From Muribaculaceae bacterium (GTDB lineage Bacteria; Bacteroidota; Bacteroidia; Bacteroidales; Muribaculaceae): a DNA stretch of 19,066 nt. A program made the position numbers and the translations under genes. The stretch is from contig JABUUJ010000006.1 of the NCBI GenBank assembly GCA_021443235.1, positions 36,124 through 55,189 on the forward strand, given 5' to 3'. Under the pieces are notes generated by a model, which was not told where the DNA came from, made no database searches, and saw only the letters and a program-made list of their open reading frames with translations. The first letter of the stretch is position 1, and each line of letters opens with the position of its first letter. This document shows, piece by piece, positions 9,399 through 15,184 of this stretch.

Positions 9399-9434
9399 TG
9401 CATACCCCCCCACCCCTAAAGGGGGGGGTATGCA
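9399..9434. repeat. C-run/G-run palindrome, copy 2
   Basis: Arms TGCATACCCCCC (9399-9410) and GGGGGGTATGCA (9423-9434) are exact reverse complements. The loop CACCCCTAAAGG can pair further, so the element is close to one continuous stem. It shares the C-run, TAA(A), G8 core with the copy at 8789-8807. Confidence 0.65.
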
Positions 9435-9480
9435 ATCATTCACACTCGTTTTTGTTTCTCATCCAAAAAACCTGACTTCC

Positions 9481-9538
9481 TATGCTGAACCACGTTGAAC
9501 CATGTTGAACGCTCGCACAGCGAGCTATAGTCAAGGTC
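9481..9538 (+). repeat. 10-bp tandem repeat plus hairpin element, copy B
   Basis: Three 10-bp units (TATGCTGAAC, CACGTTGAAC, CATGTTGAAC; 9481-9510) are followed by a hairpin GCTCGC-ACA-GCGAGC (9511-9525), then TATAGTCAAGGTC. The layout and trailing block match copy A. It ends a few bases before the HTCS promoter. Confidence 0.7.
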
Positions 9539-9543
9539 GCTGC

Positions 9544-9574
9544 TTGTGGATGTGGGGGGAAATTTGTAATTTTG
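9544..9574 (+). promoter_or_regulatory. HTCS promoter
   Basis: TTG (9544-9546) and TAATTTTG (9567-9574, exact TAnnTTTG) are separated by 20 nt, the usual Bacteroidota spacing. Transcription would start near 9578-9581, leaving a leader of about 10-20 nt. That rules out the upstream ATG at 9502 as the start codon. Confidence 0.6.
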
Positions 9575-9591
9575 TGGGTGTTAATGAAAAG

Positions 9592-12500
9592 ATGAATGGT
9601 ATGACTACAAGAAATATTGTGGTGGCAGCTGTGCTGGCCGTGGTTACGGCGCTCGTGTGCCGGGCCGAGTTTAACGGCGACATGTTTAATGTGCTGCACC
9701 TCAGCACCGACGACGGGCTGAGCAACAACCGCGTGTTTAGCATCGTCGAGGACCAGCACCACGCCATGTGGATAGGCACCAAGAACGGCATCGACCGCTA
9801 TAACGGCACGTCGGTGGTCAACTACCGGCTGCCAGTGCCCAACGCCACCGAGCAGGGCGGCTCGCGCCATCACATGCACCACGACGCCAAGCAGGGCCTG
9901 TGGGTTTTTGACAACATAGGCCGCATTTTCCGATATAATCGGCGCACCAACGACTTTGAGCTGGTGATCAATCTGCTCGAGAAACTTGGTGGCGAGGTGG
10001 TGATGAACGCACTGTGCACCGACGCCACCGGCCGCTTCTGGATAGGGCTCAAGTCGGGCCTCTACCTGTGGGACGGCAAGTCGTCGCTCAAGTGCGTGCT
10101 CAAGGACCACTATGTCAACGCCGTGACGCTGTGGGGCAACACCGTGGCAGTGGGCACCAACGACGGGCTGTGGCTTGTGACCGAGGGCAAGAAACCGCTT
10201 CACCGCCTGCCTGGCCTGATGGTGCAGAGCCTGCTGAGCGATGTCAACGCGCTGTGGGTGGGCTCGTTTCAGGGCGGCCTGCACATGCTCACGGGGGCCA
10301 ATGCGTCGCCGGTGCGCATAGCGGCCGGCGTGCAAGACTTCTCCAAGCCCATACGCGAGATAGTGAAATTTGACCAGAACACGTTGCTGGTGGGCATTGA
10401 CGGCGGCGGCGTCTACACCCTCAACCTCGCCAGCCTCGAGGCGCGCCAGTGGCTCAGCACCGACGACTCACGCGCCAACTTCCTCAACGGCAACGGCGTG
10501 TATGCCGTGCACAAGGACTATCAGGGCAATGTGTGGGTGGGCAGCTACACCGGCGGCGTGTCGGTGGCGCTGCGCGAGCCTCTCACGCTCAACATCCTGC
10601 GCCACGAGCGCGGAAACTACAACTCGCTGAAAGACAACTCGGTCAACAGCATCGAGGAGAACATCGACGGGTGCGTGTGGTGCTCGACGAGCGACGGGAT
10701 CTCAATTTACAACCCCGCCACCATGCAGTGGCGGCACTGCTACACCGGCACAGCGTCGATCAGCATGAGCCACATGGCTGGTGGCAACGTGTGGGTGGGC
10801 ACCTATGGCGAGGGCGCCTATCTCTTTGACCGCAACGGCAACACCCTTAAACACCTCACGCAGAGCGAGAACAGCCTTACCAACAGCTGCGTGATGGGCG
10901 TGATGGTGGATAGCGACGGCGACCTGTGGACAGGCTCGATCGACGGCGTGGTGATGTGCTTTGACGCCAATCTCAACGTCAAGGGCAAGGTGCACACCGA
11001 GTGCGTGATGGCGCTAAAGCCCCTCGACGGCGGACGCATGGCGGCGGCAACCGTCAACGGCTTCACAGTCATCGACAAAGAGACATTTGCAAGCAAGCGC
11101 TACTCCACGGCGCAAGAGGGTGGCAACCGCTCAAGCTACATCGTGGCGATGTACTTCCCGGGCGACGGCACCGCGTGGCTGGGCACCGAGGGCGGCGGCC
11201 TCGTGAGCTATGACATGACCACGCGCAAGAGCAAAGCCATCACCACAGCCGACGGCCTGCCCAGCGACGAGGTCTTCGGCATTCTGGGCGACTCGCAGCA
11301 CCGCCTGTGGGTGAGCACAGGAAACGGGCTGGCGATGGTGGAGAATGGGCGCGTCTCCAATCTTAACTACTTGGGACCCATCGAGATGAGCTACAACCGC
11401 TCGTCGGCGTGCGCGATGGTCAACGGCAAGATGGCGTTTGGCGGCGACAACGGCGTGGTGGTGCTCAACCCCGCCAGCGTGGCGTCGACGGCATTTACCG
11501 CCGACCTGCGCATAACCGGTGTCACGGTGCGCAACATCGACGACGCCACCGAGCATGCCCTGCGCGCATCGATACACGACATGCTGGGCAAGGGCAAGGT
11601 GGAGCTGGCATCGAGCAACAACTCCTTCCACATCGATTTCGAGGCAATTAACTATCGTTACAAAAACGACATTGTTTATCAGTATATCCTTGAGAACTGT
11701 GACAAGCAGTGGAGCACGCCATCGCACGACGGCGCCGTCGACTATCACAACGTCGCCCCTGGCAACTACACCTTCAAGGTGCGCTGCCTGCGGCTGAGCG
11801 ACGGCAAGGTCATCGACGAGCAGTCGCTGCGCGTGGTGGTGCTTGAGGCGTGGTACAACACCGTGTGGGCGTGGCTGCTCTACCTCACCGTCGTTGCCGC
11901 GTTCATTTATGTGGTGTTCCGCTACAAGATCTATCAGGAGCAAAAGCGCCACAACGAGGAAAAGATAGGGTTCTTTATCAACACCGCCCACGACATACGC
12001 ACCCCGGTGTCGCTCATCGCGGCGCCGCTCGAGGACCTGAGCAAGGAGGAAGACCTCTCGCCCGAGGCGCAATATCTCGTCGACACCGCCCTCAGCGGCA
12101 GCCGCAAGCTCAAGGGCATCGTCACCGAGCTGCTCGACTTTGAGAAACTCGACACGCGCCGCGCCGCGATCAAGCTCGAGAGCGTGTGCCTCAACGACGT
12201 GCTCATCGAGGAGGCCGAGGCCTTTGCCACCGTCTTTGAGCTCAAGCAGCTCAACCTGCACGTCGACGTGCCTGAGGAGAACGTGTGCAGCCTTGTCGAC
12301 CGCTCGCTCTTTGAGCGCATGCTCGACAACCTCATCTCCAATGCCTACAAATATACCAACGCCGGCGGCGAGGTGTGGCTAACCCTGAGCGAGACGCGCG
12401 GAAGGGCCATCGTCACCGTGCGCGACACAGGCTCGGGCATCCCCGAGAGCATCAAGGACCGCATCTTCAAGGAAGTGGTGCGGGCCGACGCGGTGAAGTC

Positions 12501-13506
12501 AATCACCGGCACCGGCTTCGGGCTGCTGCACGTGAGCAACATCGTGCGCGCGCTGGGCGGCAAAATCCAGCTCACCTCGGAGGAAGGCCGCGGCACCACC
12601 GTCGAGGTCGCCCTCAAGATGACCAACCAGCTGCCCGTGGCACACGACAAGCCACGCCCCGAGGCATCGCCCGAGGCCATCGCCGCACAGACGGGCGACG
12701 ACGCGCCCAAAGACAACACGCTGCTCATCGTCGAGGACAACGACGACATGCGCATGTACCTTAACCGCTTCTTTGGCAAGGACTACAACGTGAAGGCCGT
12801 GCCCAACGGCAACGAGGCGCTCTCCTACCTCAAGACCGAGTACCCCGACATCATCATCAGCGACGTGATGATGCCCGGCATACAAGGCGACGAGCTGTGC
12901 CGCATCATCAAGAACAATCCCGAGACCAGCGGCATTCCGGTGATCCTGCTCACCGCCAAGACTGGCCACGACGCCGTGGTGTCGGGCCTGAAGGGGCTTG
13001 CCGACGACTACATCGTGAAGCCCTTTGACAACGACATCCTGCGACTGAAGGTGCGCAACATCATCGAGAACCGCAACCGCCGCCGCGCCCGCTTCCTTGA
13101 GCAGGCGTCGCAAGCCATCGCACAGCCTGCCCAGCAACCCGCGCCCGCCGACGCGGCACCCGCGCCCCAGCCCACGATGAGCGAGAACGACCGCACCTTT
13201 ATGATGCGCGCCACCCAGCAGGTGGTTTACCACATGGCCGACACCGAGTTCAGCATCGACGACATGTGCAAGGAGATGGCGATGAGCCGCACCCTGTTCT
13301 ACAACCGCCTGAAGTCGCTCACCGGCAAGTCGCCGCAGGAGTTTATCCGCGACCTGCGCCTGGAGAAGGCCGCCCAGCTCATCGGCGAGGGCCGCCCCAT
13401 CACCGAGGTCGCCGACGAGACCGGCTTCACCAACGTGAAATACTTCTCGGTAGTATTCAAAAAACACTACGGCGTCCAGCCCAGCAAATACACCAGTAAT
13501 GGCTAA
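9592..13506 (+). CDS. Hybrid two-component system sensor-regulator (HTCS) of the PUL
   Basis: 1304-residue one-protein two-component system in the inner membrane that senses an imported oligosaccharide in the periplasm and activates the PUL. The order is signal peptide (about 4-25); beta-propeller Reg_prop repeats (about 28-670) with many W(I/V)G(T/S) motifs; Y_Y_Y domain (about 680-755); one membrane span (759-779); HisKA with HDIRTP (phosphoacceptor H800); HATPase with LISNAYKYT, DTGSGIP and GTGFGL (about 900-1012); receiver with SDVMMPG (phosphoacceptor D1091; about 1043-1160); Ala/Pro/Gln-rich linker; AraC-type HTH to the C-terminus. All catalytic residues appear intact. Start 9592 follows the promoter; ATG 9601 is an equal alternative. 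It is divergent from GH16, with which it likely shares regulation. The ligand is inferred to be a beta-gluco-oligosaccharide. Confidence 0.97.
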   Translation: MNGMTTRNIVVAAVLAVVTALVCRAEFNGDMFNVLHLSTDDGLSNNRVFSIVEDQHHAMWIGTKNGIDRYNGTSVVNYRLPVPNATEQGGSRHHMHHDAKQGLWVFDNIGRIFRYNRRTNDFELVINLLEKLGGEVVMNALCTDATGRFWIGLKSGLYLWDGKSSLKCVLKDHYVNAVTLWGNTVAVGTNDGLWLVTEGKKPLHRLPGLMVQSLLSDVNALWVGSFQGGLHMLTGANASPVRIAAGVQDFSKPIREIVKFDQNTLLVGIDGGGVYTLNLASLEARQWLSTDDSRANFLNGNGVYAVHKDYQGNVWVGSYTGGVSVALREPLTLNILRHERGNYNSLKDNSVNSIEENIDGCVWCSTSDGISIYNPATMQWRHCYTGTASISMSHMAGGNVWVGTYGEGAYLFDRNGNTLKHLTQSENSLTNSCVMGVMVDSDGDLWTGSIDGVVMCFDANLNVKGKVHTECVMALKPLDGGRMAAATVNGFTVIDKETFASKRYSTAQEGGNRSSYIVAMYFPGDGTAWLGTEGGGLVSYDMTTRKSKAITTADGLPSDEVFGILGDSQHRLWVSTGNGLAMVENGRVSNLNYLGPIEMSYNRSSACAMVNGKMAFGGDNGVVVLNPASVASTAFTADLRITGVTVRNIDDATEHALRASIHDMLGKGKVELASSNNSFHIDFEAINYRYKNDIVYQYILENCDKQWSTPSHDGAVDYHNVAPGNYTFKVRCLRLSDGKVIDEQSLRVVVLEAWYNTVWAWLLYLTVVAAFIYVVFRYKIYQEQKRHNEEKIGFFINTAHDIRTPVSLIAAPLEDLSKEEDLSPEAQYLVDTALSGSRKLKGIVTELLDFEKLDTRRAAIKLESVCLNDVLIEEAEAFATVFELKQLNLHVDVPEENVCSLVDRSLFERMLDNLISNAYKYTNAGGEVWLTLSETRGRAIVTVRDTGSGIPESIKDRIFKEVVRADAVKSITGTGFGLLHVSNIVRALGGKIQLTSEEGRGTTVEVALKMTNQLPVAHDKPRPEASPEAIAAQTGDDAPKDNTLLIVEDNDDMRMYLNRFFGKDYNVKAVPNGNEALSYLKTEYPDIIISDVMMPGIQGDELCRIIKNNPETSGIPVILLTAKTGHDAVVSGLKGLADDYIVKPFDNDILRLKVRNIIENRNRRRARFLEQASQAIAQPAQQPAPADAAPAPQPTMSENDRTFMMRATQQVVYHMADTEFSIDDMCKEMAMSRTLFYNRLKSLTGKSPQEFIRDLRLEKAAQLIGEGRPITEVADETGFTNVKYFSVVFKKHYGVQPSKYTSNG

Positions 13507-13552
13507 TGGCTACTGGGTACTGGGTAATGGCTAATGGCTAATGGCTAATGGC
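13497..13552 (+). repeat. Heptamer array TAATGGC/TACTGGG across the HTCS stop
   Basis: Eight uninterrupted 7-bp units run in the order TAATGGC x2, TACTGGG x2, TAATGGC x4. The first unit encodes the last HTCS codons and the second supplies the TAA stop (13504-13506). Gain or loss of a unit before the stop would move the reading frame, though the next unit again offers a nearby TAA. Confidence 0.8.
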
Positions 13553-13561
13553 ACAATACAC

Positions 13562-13597
13562 AACTGCCTGCTACATGGCTGTGGCGGGCAGTTTTTT
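13562..13597 (+). terminator. Intrinsic terminator of the HTCS gene
   Basis: A 14-bp stem (AACTGCCTGCTACA, 13562-13575, with TGTGGCGGGCAGTT, 13580-13593; two G-U pairs) with a 4-nt loop leads into six T residues (13592-13597). It lies 55 bp past the HTCS stop. Confidence 0.85.
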
Positions 13598-13666
13598 GTC
13601 TCATGGGGATTTTAGGATTTATGGGATTTTTTAATTCTCACGAAGAAACCTAAGAAAAATTTTCAA

Positions 13667-13754
13667 CCACTAATTCCATGAATTGATACGAATTAATTTA
13701 TTGGCACTAACCTTGTTATGATTAATTGTTTGTGAAAATTCGTGAAATTCGTGG
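13667..13754. repeat. Long imperfect palindrome between convergent genes
   Basis: Outer arms at 13667-13684 and 13737-13754 agree as reverse complements at 15 of 18 positions, and weaker pairing continues inward (GATACGAATTAAT with ATTAATTGTTTGTG). The right arm carries AATTCGTGAAATTCGTGG. It lies between the convergent HTCS and acyltransferase genes, where it could aid termination for either, or be a dispersed palindromic repeat. A related phrase (CACGAAGAAA...AAATTTTC) occurs both just before it (13640-13663) and at 8962-8987. Confidence 0.5.
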
Positions 13755-13782
13755 CTAAAAAATCACCAGAGGCGAAAGGGGC

Positions 13783-14862
13783 TTACTTGCAACGGGCGTA
13801 TAGGGCGTGGACGGCGAGGGGGAGGCCGACGCCACACAGGGTGTAAAGCACCCAGAAGCAGTCGTGCAGGTGGTCGTGAATCACCATGTGGCTGCCTATC
13901 TGCTCCCACGAGAGGCCGTAGTACATGATTTTTGCCGCGCTCGCCACCTTGAAGGCACTGATGTGGAAAATGAAGATGTAGAGCGACATCTCGCCGCAGT
14001 GGGCGAGGAAACGCGCCGCGATGCGCCCGTGCCGGTCGATGGCCGACGAGATGTAGTGCACCATGATGAAGCCGCAAGCGCCTGTGAGCGGCAGCGTGGC
14101 GACGTCCTTGACTTTGGGCGTGAGATTCATGCCTGCCCAGTGCTCGTGGGCGCCCATCAGCGTCACGGCCAGGCACAGCAGCGCGAGCCACCAGCGCCCC
14201 GTGAGGTGGCGCTCAAACCGGCGGAACAGCACTCCGAGCGCGAAGAACAACACTCCCCAGCACTCGCGTATGCCGCCTTGCACCACAGTGACGATTTTCA
14301 GTCCGTAATAGATTTTGAGCCAGGCAAATGCGATGGCGATGACCGCGATGGCGGCAACGGCACGATTGCCCTTGAGCCACTTCACGTTGCGCTCGAGCAG
14401 CATGTATAGTGCCAGGAAAACGAGGCTCGAGAGCAGCAACGCCCTGAAAAACCAGAACGCTCCCGCCAGAAACTCGTCGTAGCCCGCCATCGAGAACACG
14501 ATGTGCACCAGTCGCTGCAGAAACTGCCTCATCGTGTAGGGATGGGTGACGCCACCCTCCCAGTTTCCGTAGTGCTCGTTGAGGATTCCCACCTCAAAGA
14601 GCATGTTGTGGATGAGCAGGAAGAAGAGGCTCCATTTCACGAAGGGGATGTAGAGGCCCTTGAGGCGTTTGGTCACAAAGTCCCATGGCTGCTCGAGGCT
14701 GCGGCGCGAGAAGAAGTAGCCCGCCGCCATGAAAAACAGCGGCATGTGAAACAGATAGACCCACGCCAGCATGAATGGCGGTGTCTCGCAGTGCCCTATC
14801 ACCATCAGGATGATGGCGATGCCCTTGGCGATGTCGAGGGTGCGGTTGCGGCTGGCGGTCAT
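13783..14862 (-). CDS. Acyltransferase family 3 (AT3) integral membrane protein
   Basis: 359-residue multi-pass inner-membrane protein of the acyltransferase-3 family, whose members transfer acetyl or other acyl groups to sugars of surface or secreted glycans. The N-terminus RTLDIAKGIAIILMVIGH carries the family's conserved His (H24), followed by the typical FHMPLFFMAAGYFF segment. About ten hydrophobic spans follow, and there is no fused SGNH domain. The overall look is of the fucose-4-O-acetylase-like subgroup. Its ATG overlaps the TGA of the SemiSWEET gene by four bases (ATGA), which implies translational coupling. No glycan-synthesis genes are visible nearby, so the acceptor is unknown. 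It is last in its operon and convergent with the HTCS. Confidence 0.9.
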   Translation of the reverse strand: MTASRNRTLDIAKGIAIILMVIGHCETPPFMLAWVYLFHMPLFFMAAGYFFSRRSLEQPWDFVTKRLKGLYIPFVKWSLFFLLIHNMLFEVGILNEHYGNWEGGVTHPYTMRQFLQRLVHIVFSMAGYDEFLAGAFWFFRALLLSSLVFLALYMLLERNVKWLKGNRAVAAIAVIAIAFAWLKIYYGLKIVTVVQGGIRECWGVLFFALGVLFRRFERHLTGRWWLALLCLAVTLMGAHEHWAGMNLTPKVKDVATLPLTGACGFIMVHYISSAIDRHGRIAARFLAHCGEMSLYIFIFHISAFKVASAAKIMYYGLSWEQIGSHMVIHDHLHDCFWVLYTLCGVGLPLAVHALYARCK

Positions 14863-15131
14863 CTCGCTTTCCTGAAATAATCGTTATAGACTTTGATTGA
14901 GGCGATTATGGCGCTCGACAGCGAGGTGATGACGTTGGTGATGATGAGAGGCATGTTGTCGATGAGCACGCCCTGCACAGCAAAGCACGCCGCTCCCAGG
15001 CCCATGAGCAGGAAGGTGGGCATGGCAATGCCGTCGGTGTTGCGGGTGCGAATCGTGTGAATGGCTTGCGGCATATATCCCAGCACCATCGCCACGCTCG
15101 CAATATACCCGATAATATCAGATAAAATCAT
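14859..15131 (-). CDS. SemiSWEET (MtN3/PQ-loop) sugar transporter
   Basis: 90-residue three-helix membrane protein; SemiSWEETs dimerise to pass mono- or disaccharides down a gradient. The PQ-loop motif GYMPQ lies in helix 1, followed by IRTRNTDGIAMPTFLLMGLG, and helix 3 contains NVITSLSSAIIA. The start at 15131 gives the usual family length. An in-frame ATG at 15161 would add ten residues encoded by the GTTGAAC repeat and is rejected. The gene lies 51 bp beyond the polA stop, across a hairpin, and overlaps the acyltransferase start (ATGA). Substrate is unknown. The pairing with an acyltransferase suggests sugar handling but proves nothing. Confidence 0.9.
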   Translation of the reverse strand: MILSDIIGYIASVAMVLGYMPQAIHTIRTRNTDGIAMPTFLLMGLGAACFAVQGVLIDNMPLIITNVITSLSSAIIASIKVYNDYFRKAR

Positions 15132-15145
15132 AGAAGTTATATATA

Positions 15146-15184
15146 GTTCAACATTGTTCAAAGCGAAGCGCTGTGCGCTTCGCT
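15146..15184 (-). terminator. Hairpin with GTTCAA repeats overlapping the polA stop codon (repeat copy C)
   Basis: A 10-bp perfect stem (AGCGAAGCGC, 15162-15171, with GCGCTTCGCT, 15175-15184; loop TGT) overlaps the polA stop (15185-15183). Next to it are two GTTCAA units 10 bp apart (15146-15161). The parts resemble copies A and B near 9.0-9.5 kb (10-bp GTTGAAC spacing, hairpin with ACA/TGT loop). On the minus strand only TTT follows the stem, so termination after polA may be partial. Confidence 0.5.

Larger units (their letters stand above)
8633..9591. other. 960-bp divergent intergenic region, repeat-rich
   Basis: The gap between the divergent GH16 and HTCS genes holds no intact gene that I can support. 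It contains the GH16 promoter and operator candidate at the left, the HTCS promoter at the right, and in between two C-run/G-run palindromes, one AT-rich palindrome, two copies of a tandem-repeat-plus-hairpin element, a second TAACTTTG box (9160-9167, plus strand, no good -33) and a probable gene relic. Base composition is much more AT-rich than the flanking genes. Confidence 0.7.

Noticed and set aside
9146..9475. 109-codon plus-strand open frame in the divergent gap
   Set aside because: It crosses the C/G palindrome and A-runs and gives a low-complexity translation; the protein-like signal in this stretch is in a different frame (RIISEAG...).
9036..9538. Possible CRISPR array from repeated GTTGAAC units
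   Set aside because: Units are 10 bp and contiguous with no spacers, there are only two clusters, and no cas genes are present.
9502..9591. Upstream HTCS start at 9502
   Set aside because: Lies within repeat copy B and upstream of the best promoter; the extra 30 residues precede, and would bury, the signal peptide.
9436..13467. Long minus-strand open frames opposite the HTCS (for example 9436-10335, 11131-12261, 12499-13467)
   Set aside because: They are antisense to well-defined HTCS domains, and their translations are rich in His/Val/Ala with no recognisable family.
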